Source: Legionella parisiensis (lineage in GTDB: Bacteria; Pseudomonadota; Gammaproteobacteria; Legionellales; Legionellaceae). From it: DNA of 64,000 nt. Made by a program: the position numbers and the translations under genes. Location of the stretch: positions 2,487,098 to 2,551,097 of the forward strand of contig NZ_LNYQ01000013.1 in assembly GCF_001467945.1 (NCBI RefSeq). The letters run 5' to 3'. Shown in pieces: positions 47,694-57,310 of the stretch. The notes beneath the pieces are model-generated. The model had not been told where the DNA came from, did not search any database, and saw only the letters and a program-made list of their open reading frames with translations. The first letter of the stretch is position 1, and each line of letters begins with the position of its first letter.

Positions 47694-48605
47694 ATGAAGA
47701 AAATCATCCTTTATTTTTTAGCGTTCATTGGCACAATCGCTCTATTATTTCTTATCTCCGAATGGTTTGGAAGAAGTGGCCAAACAATGTATGCGGGAAG
47801 TCCCCTGCCAATGCAAGCGGCAGTTGGAAAACCTGATTACACCGTTGGTACGATGGCAATGCAAGTTAACAATCAGTCTAATGCAAGCCAGCCTTCACAA
47901 AATGTAATGCGCGGTATGATTATTCGTAATGCGGATATTTCCTTACAAGTTGATAACATTAATTCAGCAATGGAAAAAATCGCCCAATTAGCAGAAAACT
48001 CGGGGGGATATGTTGTCAGCTCTAATTTAATGCAAGATAACAACGTCGCAGGTAATACCACTGCAAATATCAGCATAAGAGTACCAGCCCAAGGTTTAAA
48101 TAATGCATTAAGTGCATTGAAATCATTAGCAACACAAGTCACCCAAGAATCCATAACGGGCGAAGACATCACGCAACAATTTGTCGATTTACAAAGTCAG
48201 CTTAGCAACTTACAAACCGCTAAAGAGCAACTATCCAAGATTATGGCCAAAGCAAAAGAAACATCAGATGTCCTTAGTGTGTTCAAACAATTAAGTGATG
48301 TACAAGGACAAATTGATGTAATCCAAGGGCAGATTAAATATTACAAAGAATCGGTGGCTTACTCGTTAATCAATATTAACTTGAATATGAATCCAATAAT
48401 TCAAACAGAGCAACAAAAGCAATGGAAAATAACAGAAGCATTTATTGACTCCTATCATGCCTTGGTGGATCAATTACGTAGTGTTACTTATGGCTTGATT
48501 GAATTTTTTGTGTATTTCTTACCGTTAATTTTGTTATGGATTTGTATCTGCCTTATTGTTTTTTGGATAGGAAAAAAAGTTTGGAATAATTTAAACAAAA
48601 AGTAA
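47694..48605 (+). CDS. DUF4349 domain membrane protein
   Basis: About 303 residues. An N-terminal membrane segment (about 3-22, IILYFLAFIGTIALLFLISE) is followed by an extracytoplasmic domain. The domain includes IIRNADISLQVDNINSAMEKI and ENSGGYVVSSN, a helical coiled coil (about 165-240, Gln/Ser/Leu-rich) and VAYSLININL. A C-terminal membrane helix (FFVYFLPLILLWICICLIVF) with a Lys-rich tail ends the protein. This is the DUF4349 layout, whose function is unknown. I prefer the ATG at 47694 because the hydrophobic anchor begins there and the purine run before the upstream ATG (47664) is part of an inverted repeat. Confidence 0.85.
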   Translation: MKKIILYFLAFIGTIALLFLISEWFGRSGQTMYAGSPLPMQAAVGKPDYTVGTMAMQVNNQSNASQPSQNVMRGMIIRNADISLQVDNINSAMEKIAQLAENSGGYVVSSNLMQDNNVAGNTTANISIRVPAQGLNNALSALKSLATQVTQESITGEDITQQFVDLQSQLSNLQTAKEQLSKIMAKAKETSDVLSVFKQLSDVQGQIDVIQGQIKYYKESVAYSLININLNMNPIIQTEQQKQWKITEAFIDSYHALVDQLRSVTYGLIEFFVYFLPLILLWICICLIVFWIGKKVWNNLNKK

Positions 48606-48765
48606 GCCTATTCATATAACATGTTGTTTCATATAAAAAAATAAAAATACCTGCATTAACTCACCATAGGTCAATGGACAAATTGTCCTACAAAAAGATC
48701 AAGAGAACAAAATACAGACTATTATTTTTTAATACAGTAGATAAAACTAAAAGAAGGATTGCTCT

Positions 48766-49170
48766 GTGTTCTATTATTTAAAATCAAAACAATTTATTGC
48801 TTTTTTAATAGCAGGAGTTATCGCAGTAACCGTAAATTTTTGTAGCAGAATTCTCTATAGCTATTCATTCAGTTTTTCCACATCTATTATTTTAGCCTAT
48901 CTTACTGGAATGGTTGTATCGTTTTTTCTTGTCAAATTCTTTGTATTTAAGACAAGCCAGCAAACACTGAGCCGATCCATTATTTTTTTTATTCTGATTA
49001 ATTTAATTGGAATGTTGCAAACTTTACTTGTTAGTTTATTGTTTGCCCATTATTTTTTGCCCGCTATGGATATTAAATCTTTAGAAATTGCGCACGCAAT
49101 TGGACTCACCTCTCCTGCGTTTACAACTTATCTGGGGCATAAGTTTTTAACTTTCAGGGAAAAAATTTAG
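48766..49170 (+). CDS. GtrA-family membrane protein
   Basis: This 134-residue protein has four hydrophobic segments, matching the GtrA family of small membrane proteins thought to flip or position polyprenyl-linked sugars for cell-surface glycosylation. Marks are QFIAFLIAGVIAVTVNFCSR near the N-terminus, SFFLVKFFVFK in the middle, and the C-terminal HKFLTFR motif. The GTG start has AGAAGGA 7 bases upstream. No glycosyltransferase is adjacent, so its partner is elsewhere. Confidence 0.85.
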   Translation: MFYYLKSKQFIAFLIAGVIAVTVNFCSRILYSYSFSFSTSIILAYLTGMVVSFFLVKFFVFKTSQQTLSRSIIFFILINLIGMLQTLLVSLLFAHYFLPAMDIKSLEIAHAIGLTSPAFTTYLGHKFLTFREKI

Positions 49171-49430
49171 ACCTTTCAGAACTAGAGGCCAACTTTTTTG
49201 ATTAGCTTTGGTGTATTGAACCATTATTCAAAAAATACAGACAACTCTAATTTGCTTCGATCGTTGAACATTAAACCCGAAGATAGGTTCACCATAAGTA
49301 CCTATACGATCAATTCAATCAAATATTTATGAGTATTCTGGTTAATTTGCAAAATTCTCTGGATAACTAGTGAACTATTGGTGCATTTTGACATTTATTT
49401 TTAAGTTATTAAAAACAAAAAAATAATACA

Positions 49431-50345
49431 TCAAACTACGGGACTTGGGCTGAGACCTGATTTAATAGCCACATCTTTAAAAAAGCTCATACGCTTATGT
49501 AGCATACTTTTTGCCCTGTACACTAGATAAAGTGTATATCGAGGAGCTGTTTGTGGATGATGCAATTGAACGATCGAGTTATCTTCTAAATAGGGTAATA
49601 AGTAAGATTTTGGCAAACATGCTACTCCATAACCATTTCTTACCGACCGAATCAATCCCATTACATCAACAAATGTAAGAGCGGGTTCAATGGAATTAGG
49701 AGATATATCCAGTGCAAGCTCGGCATACCTTTTAATAAAAGGCATAGCATCCTCATAAACAAGCCATCTCATGGATTTAAGGCTTTTGTTAAAAGCGGTT
49801 TCACTCGTTTTATCTAAGTACTTCTCCCAGCGCTCGGTTCCTATAAACACAAGCTCATCATCAAATAGTTTAATAAACTCAAGATTAGGGTTGTCATATT
49901 TGACCGAGGTAATACCAAAATCAATGGTATTATTTTGTAGATCATCAATAATCGTTGCATCTTTAGGAATATAATTAACTTTTAATTTAATTCCATGCTC
50001 AAGGCATACGCCGATTGAGTTTATTAATAGATTTTCAGCGAATTCATTGATACAGCTTATATGTATCTCTCCACTCATTGAATTTGTATATTTTGAAAAA
50101 TTATCTATCACCCCTCTGATTTTATCGAAAGGTTCTGAAACCAAAGTAAAAAGTTTTTTAGCAGCGTGAGTAGGTATAATACATTTGGCACTTCGCTCGA
50201 AGAGCGCTTCCCCCAGATAAACTTCTAAGTTCTTAATATGAAGCGAGACTGCAGCTTGTGTTATATTAAGCTTCTTGGCTGCTTTAGAAAAGGAGCCCAA
50301 CTCATAGGCAAAAATAAAGGATTCCAGATTGTTATAAAAGTTCAT
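49431..50345 (-). CDS. LysR-family transcriptional regulator
   Basis: About 304 residues. The N-terminal helix-turn-helix SFSKAAKKLNITQAAVSLHI (about 18-37) and the following KNLEVYLGEALFERSAKCI are textbook LysR. The C-terminal effector domain includes NTIDFGITSVKYDNP and VRNGYGVACLPKSYL. I use the ATG at 50345 rather than a TTG six codons upstream. It is divergent from the NAD-glutamate dehydrogenase gene (about 210 bases apart), the usual LysR arrangement, so that gene is the likely target. A candidate operator, ATTAACAC...GTGTAAT, lies between them. Confidence 0.9.
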   Translation of the reverse strand: MNFYNNLESFIFAYELGSFSKAAKKLNITQAAVSLHIKNLEVYLGEALFERSAKCIIPTHAAKKLFTLVSEPFDKIRGVIDNFSKYTNSMSGEIHISCINEFAENLLINSIGVCLEHGIKLKVNYIPKDATIIDDLQNNTIDFGITSVKYDNPNLEFIKLFDDELVFIGTERWEKYLDKTSETAFNKSLKSMRWLVYEDAMPFIKRYAELALDISPNSIEPALTFVDVMGLIRSVRNGYGVACLPKSYLLPYLEDNSIVQLHHPQTAPRYTLYLVYRAKSMLHKRMSFFKDVAIKSGLSPSPVV

Positions 50346-50426
50346 TTTCTTACTGCCTTCCAATTTCGCTTTTAAGAGTAGACCTTAAAATAAAGTAACG
50401 ATACACATGTATTATATCAGCGCAAA

Positions 50427-50457
50427 ATTAACACATTATTAACAAAGTTAGTGTAAT
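50427..50457. promoter_or_regulatory. Candidate LysR operator between lysR and the glutamate dehydrogenase gene
   Basis: ATTAACAC (50427-50434) and GTGTAAT (50451-50457) form an imperfect inverted repeat in the divergent promoter region, a position and shape expected for a LysR binding site. Confidence 0.4.
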
Positions 50458-50556
50458 TTGCACAAACCCATTCATTGAATCTCTTCCTGTTACATGCAAT
50501 TCATTTCATGACCTATACTTATTGAATAGTAACACTGAACCTTTGTGAGACTGAAA

Positions 50557-53500
50557 ATGGAAAACTCATGGAAAGATCAGTTGGATCAAGAACTAATAAA
50601 GCAATTAGGTCGTAAAAAAGGAAAAAAATTTGCCGAGAAATACCTCCCATCATTATCAATGAGTTATTGCGAACAACATACTGTTGAGGAAGCAGTAACA
50701 GATCTCTTGCAAATTGATAAACTATCCCAGCAAGACCCATTAACGATTGTTTTTTTTGAATCATCACGTGGTGACTATCCGTTACATATTAAATTATATC
50801 GTTATGGCAGACCGATTCCTCTCTCAGATATCCTGCCTATGATTGAAAATATGGGGTTAAGGACTTACACGGAAAGACCGTATAAAATTGCCATTGCACC
50901 CGATCAGTTTGTTTGGATCAGTGATTTTAATGTTACCTACGCCCATACCAACCTGCTTACCCTCGAGCAGGTAAAAAACATTTTTAATGAAGCCCTGATC
51001 AAAATAAGTGTTGGAGTTTGTGAAAATGATGGCTTTAATAAACTGGTTTTAGGAGCTGGACTATCATGGCGGGAGATTGTTATTATTCGCACTTACGCCA
51101 AATACATGCAACAAATTGGATTCCGCTTTAGTCAGCAGTATATTGAAAAAACTATTGCCACATATGCTGCAATTACCAAAAAATTAATTCAACTTTTTTA
51201 TTTGAAATTTGGTCTGAAACAAAATATCGCAAATAAAAATAAAAAGTCCGAACTGCAAAAAGAAATTCGGACAGATATTGATGCCATTACGAGTCTAGAT
51301 GAAGACTACATTATCCGTTTTTTCTGGTCTTTAATCAAAGCGACACTTCGTACCAACTATTTTCAGTTAGGTCCTGATGGCCAGCCTAAAGACTATTTAT
51401 CATTTAAACTCAACTCAGCCAAAGTACCCGATTTACCCCCCGGACAACCGATGTACGAAATTTTTGTTTATTCAACACGATTTGAAGGAATACATTTACG
51501 CAGTGCTAAAGTAGCGCGCGGGGGTCTTCGCTGGTCTGACCGTCCAGAGGATTTTCGTACTGAAGTTCTCGGTTTGATGAAAGCTCAAAAAGTAAAAAAT
51601 TCAGTGATCGTGCCCTCTGGAGCTAAAGGAGGTTTTATTTTAAAAAAAGCAATCAATATGCTCGATCGCGAACAGATTAAACAAGAGGTCGTTCACTGTT
51701 ATCAATCATTTATAAGAGGATTACTTGATCTAACCGATAATCTTGTCGATGACCAAGTTGTTTCCCCAAAAAATACAGTGTGTTATGACGAGGCAGATCC
51801 TTATCTTGTTGTAGCAGCAGACAAAGGAACAGCAACTTTTTCTGATATTGCAAATGGTATTGCTAAAGAATATAACTTCTGGCTTGGTGATGCTTTTGCT
51901 TCCGGCGGATCTGCAGGTTATGATCATAAAAAAATGGGAATTACTGCGCGTGGTGCATGGGAATCAGTGAAACGACATTTCCGCGAATTGGATATTAACA
52001 TCGAGGAGCAGGACTTTACGGTTGTTGGAATTGGTGACATGAGCGGCGATGTGTTTGGTAACGGCTTAACCTATACTAGTCATTCTCTTTTGCTTGCAGC
52101 ATTTGATCATCGCCATATATTTCTTGATCCCAACCCTAACGGCCCAAAAACCTTTGCAGAACGTCAACGCTTATTTAATTTACCTACTTCATCATGGGAA
52201 GACTTCAATCCTCGTTTAATTTCCAAAGGTGGAGGAATTTACTCACGTGCAAGCAAAGCAATTACCATCACCCCTGAAGTGAAAAAAGCACTTTCGATTA
52301 ACGCTGATTCATTGACCCCCAATGAACTGATCCGGGAAATTTTAAAAGCACCTGTTGATTTGTTATTTAATGGCGGTATTGGCACTTATGTTAAAGCGTC
52401 AACTCAATCCCATGCTGATGTTGGTGACAAAACGAATGAATTTTGTCGGATTGATGGTAATGAATTACGTTGCAAAATTGTGGGTGAAGGCGGCAACCTC
52501 GGTTTTACCCAACTTGGAAGAGTAGAGTTTGCCCTGCAAGGCGGCTTGATTAATACTGATTCAATTGATAACTCAGCAGGGGTAAATTGCTCCGACCATG
52601 AAGTAAACATTAAAATTCTACTCAATAAGGAAATGCTCCAGGGAAAAATTACCGAGAAAAAGCGCAATCAGTTACTCACGAAAATGACGGAACAAGTTGC
52701 CGATCTCGTTCTGCAAGATAATTACAATCAAGCATTAGTTATGAGTTTCTCTGCCACAAATGCCTTAGCATATAGTGGATTATATCAGGCGTACATTAAA
52801 GAACTAGAAACAGTAGTACACCTAGACAGGAGTGTTGAGTTTCTTCCTGATGAGAAACATCTTTTGGATCGTAAAGCTGCAGGTCAAGGCCTGACTCGGC
52901 CCGAACTGTCCATTATTATGGCCTATACAAAAATTTATATTACGGGTGAATTACTAAAATCTGATTTACCTGATGATCCCTATTTTGCGACCATACTTGA
53001 GACAGGATTTCCTTCAATGCTGTTAAAATCTTATGCCAAAGCCATGCAAACACACCGTTTGCGACGTGAGATTATCGCAACGCAACTTAGCAATCAAATT
53101 GTTAATAGTATGGGCATTACGTTCATGTATCGTTTGCATGTTGAGACTGGGCAAACAATAGCAGATATTTCTCGTGCTTATATTATTGCTGCGAAAGCTT
53201 ATCGGATAGACGACTTACACCAATTAATTGATTCGCTAAATTACAAGGTTAAGGTACAAACCCAATATGAGTTGCTTCACCACGTCAGACACCTAATGAA
53301 TTTGGCAACTCGATGGTTTTTACACCATAAACGTCTTGCAGGAGAGATCGCGAATAATATTGCCCATTATAGTCAATCTATAGCAAAACTTGAAAAATCA
53401 ATACCTGATTTAATGGCAGGTGTCACTAAAGAATATCTTGATAAAATTGTTATTCAGTTCGTAGATATTGGTTTACCTGAAGAAGCTGCGAAAAAAATCG

Positions 53501-53916
53501 CCTCCACTCGTGCTATGTATACTGTATTAAATGTAGTAGAAGTTGCAACACAAAATAAATTTGACTTGAGCAGAACAGCCGAAGTTTATTTTAAGGTAGG
53601 CAGTAGATTTAGTCTGGTCTGGTTCCGCGATCAAATTGGTAATGATTCTCGAGAAGGCCATTGGAATAGTCTTGCACGATTATCTTTACGTGATGAGCTC
53701 GATAACCTGCAACGTCGTCTGACCATCGTCATTCTAATGAATAATCAAAAAGCGCTTAACTCAGATGAGCTCATTGCCTTCTGGTTCGCAAAAAACCCTT
53801 TTATCCATCAACGATGGGAAAAATTGCTGGAAATGCTGCTTGGTAGTCCAAGTATTGATTACACAATTTTCTTTATTGCACTGCGCGAATTATCAACCCT
53901 AATTACTGTAGAGTAA
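50557..53916 (+). CDS. NAD-dependent glutamate dehydrogenase, short form
   Basis: This large catabolic glutamate dehydrogenase converts glutamate to 2-oxoglutarate and ammonia with NAD. The catalytic core has the family motif RGGLRWSDRPEDFRTEVLGL (about residues 321-340), then KNSVIVPSGAKGGF, the dinucleotide region VVGIGDMSGDVFGNGL, and FNGGIGTYVKAS. The C-terminal helical domain contains KAAGQGLTRPELSIIMAYTK. The usual form of this family has about 1600 residues with a long N-terminal ACT-containing region. Here there are only about 1119, so some 450-500 N-terminal residues are missing or reduced. I use the ATG at 50557; a GTG lies four codons earlier. A LysR gene is divergent. Confidence 0.93.
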   Translation: MENSWKDQLDQELIKQLGRKKGKKFAEKYLPSLSMSYCEQHTVEEAVTDLLQIDKLSQQDPLTIVFFESSRGDYPLHIKLYRYGRPIPLSDILPMIENMGLRTYTERPYKIAIAPDQFVWISDFNVTYAHTNLLTLEQVKNIFNEALIKISVGVCENDGFNKLVLGAGLSWREIVIIRTYAKYMQQIGFRFSQQYIEKTIATYAAITKKLIQLFYLKFGLKQNIANKNKKSELQKEIRTDIDAITSLDEDYIIRFFWSLIKATLRTNYFQLGPDGQPKDYLSFKLNSAKVPDLPPGQPMYEIFVYSTRFEGIHLRSAKVARGGLRWSDRPEDFRTEVLGLMKAQKVKNSVIVPSGAKGGFILKKAINMLDREQIKQEVVHCYQSFIRGLLDLTDNLVDDQVVSPKNTVCYDEADPYLVVAADKGTATFSDIANGIAKEYNFWLGDAFASGGSAGYDHKKMGITARGAWESVKRHFRELDINIEEQDFTVVGIGDMSGDVFGNGLTYTSHSLLLAAFDHRHIFLDPNPNGPKTFAERQRLFNLPTSSWEDFNPRLISKGGGIYSRASKAITITPEVKKALSINADSLTPNELIREILKAPVDLLFNGGIGTYVKASTQSHADVGDKTNEFCRIDGNELRCKIVGEGGNLGFTQLGRVEFALQGGLINTDSIDNSAGVNCSDHEVNIKILLNKEMLQGKITEKKRNQLLTKMTEQVADLVLQDNYNQALVMSFSATNALAYSGLYQAYIKELETVVHLDRSVEFLPDEKHLLDRKAAGQGLTRPELSIIMAYTKIYITGELLKSDLPDDPYFATILETGFPSMLLKSYAKAMQTHRLRREIIATQLSNQIVNSMGITFMYRLHVETGQTIADISRAYIIAAKAYRIDDLHQLIDSLNYKVKVQTQYELLHHVRHLMNLATRWFLHHKRLAGEIANNIAHYSQSIAKLEKSIPDLMAGVTKEYLDKIVIQFVDIGLPEEAAKKIASTRAMYTVLNVVEVATQNKFDLSRTAEVYFKVGSRFSLVWFRDQIGNDSREGHWNSLARLSLRDELDNLQRRLTIVILMNNQKALNSDELIAFWFAKNPFIHQRWEKLLEMLLGSPSIDYTIFFIALRELSTLITVE

Positions 53917-53941
53917 TAGAAATATCTCATACCAAATCATA

Positions 53942-53965
53942 ACCGAGCCCACATAGGAGCTCGGT
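53942..53965 (+). terminator. Terminator-like hairpin after the glutamate dehydrogenase gene
   Basis: ACCGAGC (53942-53948) pairs perfectly with GCTCGGT (53959-53965), 25 bases after the stop, followed by an AATTCCTTT stretch. Confidence 0.55.
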
Positions 53966-54102
53966 AATTCCTTTGACAGCAACCCAAATTCATTTACAAA
54001 ACATCATTTTTAAATCCAAACATTGCTGATTGTTTTTTTATATCTGTTGATGATACTGTGATTGTGAAAGGCAATTGATGAAATTAATGGAGCGCTTAAA
54101 TT

Positions 54103-55209
54103 ATGGATCAGGAATATCGAAAGCATGCCAAATCAAAAATTACAAATGCTAAAAATTTAGAACGTGTACATGCGGAAAAAATAATAATAATCGATGAGTA
54201 CATGCAAGGAATCAATTCATTTTTACGAATCGTCAATAAGACATCTGCTGACTTTCATGATCTCACTGATGCCTATTATGATTTGGCGACTTTTTATTTT
54301 AATAAAAAGGAATACGTAAAAGCAGGTCAATGTTATCTGGAAGCTACAAAACAACTCCTGAAAACTGAATTAAATGATGCAAGTTATAGAAAATTAACCG
54401 AACTGTATATTGATTTAGCCGATGCGTGTTATGAATCGTTTAATCAACCTGCAGGAGATGATGCAATGTCAAATGCCATAAAAGCTTTTGGTCTGATTAA
54501 AAACAAAACCAGTACGGAGCAGAAAATAGGCGATCCGGTTGCTAATTTTAAGAAATTTCATGCGCATTATGAACGAACACTTTCAACAGACTCATATATC
54601 GAATCATCCAAATTTGCAAACCATGAGCTTTTACTCGGTGAAGGACAAATTACAAGACAACAAGAACAAACTTTTTTCGCACAATTTGAAGCCATATCAA
54701 TTAGCGAAATTCAACAAATTGATCGCAGTATAGAGAGCATGCTAAGCCAGCTGTCTCTCTCTGCTGAAAAGCCTTTATTTAACCCGGTGATAATCAATGT
54801 AACACCGAGTGATGGTGTTTGTCGGAATATGGCAATGCAGCTTTTAGCACTGGCTAAATCCCATATTCAAAACAGATTAATACCGGAAACCGTTGCAACT
54901 TACAGACAAGCCATTCAAACACTGCAAATGATCAAAGCGCCACAACAAAGCGACCATCAAATAATCCAGCATTTGGAAGAACAGATAAAGTATTTGCAAA
55001 AAAAGGAAATTGTCCTTGAAACACAATCTTCTTTTACACCACCTACTATGCCTCTGCAAAGTCAAAGATCTTTTTCGGTCACTCAATCAGGGAGCGGTTT
55101 TTTTGCTCAAGCGCTGGAGGACACAAAAGAAGAGTTTCCTATGGATTTTGAGGAAGATGTAGAAATGCATGATGAAACCAATAAAAACGGAATGAACATG
55201 CATCCTTAA
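54103..55209 (+). CDS. TPR-like hypothetical protein, possible effector
   Basis: The 368-residue soluble protein has no signal peptide. Residues 40-140 look like two to three TPR-type helical hairpins (DLTDAYYDLATFYFNKKEYV, then KLTELYIDLADACYESF). Another helical pair (about 250-300) contains NMAMQLLALAKSHIQN and VATYRQAIQTLQ. The tail (about 310-368) is low in order, Gln/Ser-rich, and ends with the acidic DFEEDVEMHDE followed by Asn/Met/His. A Glu-rich patch near the C-terminus is common in Dot/Icm substrates, so translocation is possible but unproven. GGAG lies upstream of the ATG. A terminator follows. Confidence 0.7.
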   Translation: MDQEYRKHAKSKITNAKNLERVHAEKIIIIDEYMQGINSFLRIVNKTSADFHDLTDAYYDLATFYFNKKEYVKAGQCYLEATKQLLKTELNDASYRKLTELYIDLADACYESFNQPAGDDAMSNAIKAFGLIKNKTSTEQKIGDPVANFKKFHAHYERTLSTDSYIESSKFANHELLLGEGQITRQQEQTFFAQFEAISISEIQQIDRSIESMLSQLSLSAEKPLFNPVIINVTPSDGVCRNMAMQLLALAKSHIQNRLIPETVATYRQAIQTLQMIKAPQQSDHQIIQHLEEQIKYLQKKEIVLETQSSFTPPTMPLQSQRSFSVTQSGSGFFAQALEDTKEEFPMDFEEDVEMHDETNKNGMNMHP

Positions 55210-55243
55210 CTCTGTCTTGTTCACACCGATACTCATCGAACTA

Positions 55244-55266
55244 ATTAAGCCTGTAACAGGCTTAAT
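55244..55266 (+). terminator. Rho-independent-type terminator
   Basis: ATTAAGCCTG (55244-55253) pairs perfectly with CAGGCTTAAT (55257-55266) around a TAA loop, followed by TTATCTCTCT. It ends the 54103-55209 transcript. Confidence 0.7.
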
Positions 55267-55416
55267 TTATCTCTCTGCACATAATACATAAAGTCAAGGA
55301 GTGACAAGCGCCCCTCCTTTGTTGATCATTCTTACGCGATTTACGTAGGTTATTTAAGTGTTCTTTAAATCCTTGTTGGTACCATGAACATAGTCCAACA
55401 ATCGACGGAGAGAACG

Positions 55417-57222
55417 ATGAAAATTACTTCATTTGTAAATCAACTTAAAGCTAAGAATTTTGATTTTGTAACAAAAATAGGAACTCATAATACCAAAGAT
55501 GCCTACCTAGATTATCAAATAAAAAAATATCATGAACGATTTAATTTTAAATTACTTCCCGTTCTCCAGCAGTTTTCCATGGATAATATTTCAAAAACCG
55601 AAACAATTATTGCACTTTATAATTTTATCAAACATAACCGTGGTGAATTAATTGATATTTATAAATACGCAAGCCGCCAAGCATCACTTGCAACTTCTAA
55701 TTCGACTAAAGAGCACTTCCAAACTATAAGAGATGACGCATTTATGCTCTTAAGGCAAGGTAGAAAATTCAAAGAATGGGCAGAGAGCATTATTGTTAAA
55801 GAAAGTTTTGACAATAAACCGCATCTTTTATCAAGGGACATTTCTATTCAAGAAAAATCAAAAGCTCGCCCATATGTCATCGCAGAAGACTACAATTTTG
55901 ATGTAAACCGAGATGTAGATGCTTTATTACATCAAAAGGGATTAGCATTACCAGAAAGGTTGCAAAAAGAACACTTAGATCCCCAACATCGCCCATGGGG
56001 AACGTTGTACCCAACTGTCCGAAGCGCATTGGAGCCTATTCACGATGAGTGGGAAAAACAACAACCAAAACGCGAAGATTTGACCGTAGAAGTTGAGTTT
56101 AATGAGGCCAAGAAATCTCAGGCAAATATTAATAATTATTATTTTTCTTATGAAGAATCACTCTCCCATATGCTCACAGCGAATATCAAAAATGAACTTT
56201 GCCTTGGCGGAACAATACAACCTCTTTCAACCGGTAAAAAGAGATATATTTTCGTTATGGATACGGAGGGTAATTTATTTGTACACGAAGACAATCAATC
56301 TAAAGATGGAAAACGCATAGGCCATCCTGCATTCACTCGCGGGAAAGCTGTTGCCTGTGCCGGAGAAATTTCTGTTCAAAATGGTAAGATAACGGAAATT
56401 TCCAATGCAAGCGGCCATTATAGACCAGGAGGATATAGCCTGCACCGAGTAGTAGAGGCCTTGCATGGGCGCAATGTTCTGGCTAAAGATTGTCTTATTG
56501 AAGATATCCAAGGCGAGTTTTTCATGGAAAAACAAGAACTAGATACCTATGATGATACGATGCGCACGATTAAAAAGAGAATGCTCACTTGGGAACAATA
56601 TTCTGCTTGTTATGCAGAAAAGGTAAAGGACTTTCCGCCTATTCAGACAATGGATTTATCCGAGAAACCCAACCCTCTTCCTTTCATCCAAGGATTAAAA
56701 GCAATACATCAGTATTTGCATGATATGGGGAAGGAAACATCTTTATTAAGTAAAACCCAAGGTAAAGATTATTATCAACGTCGTGATTCTTTAAAAAAAG
56801 TATTGGATGCGTTATCCAGCGGGGATTATAAGAGTATTTTTGATTGCATTGATACCGAATGCATTAAGTTTCAAAATTCATCTACACGAGATAAATATGT
56901 TATTTTATTGATTGATCTTAAAGCACACTTAGTAAACTCCAAAAAGCATTCTGTTGACGTTTTGGACAATCCATATGTTGTTCGTAAAATCGAAAGTTAT
57001 TGCACGATGTATCAACAACTCGCCAAATGCGCCTCCGCTTCTCGCGCTTATTCAGAGAAACATTCATTTTTCTCAAGCAATAGTGAGCTTCATGCAAACC
57101 GAGAAGATGCAAAAAATGGCTATAAATTTCAAAGGCAAGAAATTGATAAGGAATTTAGAAAGGAATTCCCAAAAGCAGATGAAATGCATGAAATTGAGTC
57201 CACTAACAGTTATCATTTCTAA
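55417..57222 (+). CDS. Hypothetical protein, possible effector (SGHY motif)
   Basis: This soluble protein has about 601 residues and no signal peptide or membrane helix. Residues 1-150 are helical and Lys-rich. A central domain (about 255-370) carries GKRYIFVMDTEGNLFVHED and then GEISVQNGKITEISNASGHY with RPGGYSLHRVVEAL. A turn of the GE..I.NG.I..I.N.SGHY.P type recurs, as I recall, in assorted bacterial toxins and Legionella proteins, but no function follows from it. The C-terminal third is helical and charged. The start at 55417 has GGAGAG at good spacing; the ATG at 55384 has none. It is preceded and followed by terminators, so monocistronic. Confidence 0.7.
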   Translation: MKITSFVNQLKAKNFDFVTKIGTHNTKDAYLDYQIKKYHERFNFKLLPVLQQFSMDNISKTETIIALYNFIKHNRGELIDIYKYASRQASLATSNSTKEHFQTIRDDAFMLLRQGRKFKEWAESIIVKESFDNKPHLLSRDISIQEKSKARPYVIAEDYNFDVNRDVDALLHQKGLALPERLQKEHLDPQHRPWGTLYPTVRSALEPIHDEWEKQQPKREDLTVEVEFNEAKKSQANINNYYFSYEESLSHMLTANIKNELCLGGTIQPLSTGKKRYIFVMDTEGNLFVHEDNQSKDGKRIGHPAFTRGKAVACAGEISVQNGKITEISNASGHYRPGGYSLHRVVEALHGRNVLAKDCLIEDIQGEFFMEKQELDTYDDTMRTIKKRMLTWEQYSACYAEKVKDFPPIQTMDLSEKPNPLPFIQGLKAIHQYLHDMGKETSLLSKTQGKDYYQRRDSLKKVLDALSSGDYKSIFDCIDTECIKFQNSSTRDKYVILLIDLKAHLVNSKKHSVDVLDNPYVVRKIESYCTMYQQLAKCASASRAYSEKHSFFSSNSELHANREDAKNGYKFQRQEIDKEFRKEFPKADEMHEIESTNSYHF

Positions 57223-57230
57223 AGTTTCTA

Positions 57231-57260
57231 TAGAGCCCCGGTATGCTGTCCTGGGCTCTA
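57231..57260. terminator. Bidirectional terminator
   Basis: TAGAGCCC (57231-57238) pairs perfectly with GGGCTCTA (57253-57260) between convergent genes, followed by a pyrimidine-rich tract on the plus strand and preceded by an A-rich one. Confidence 0.65.
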
Positions 57261-57310
57261 CTTTCTATTCTCAAAAGAGCAAAAACCATCATGAATCATA
57301 ATGAGAAAAA

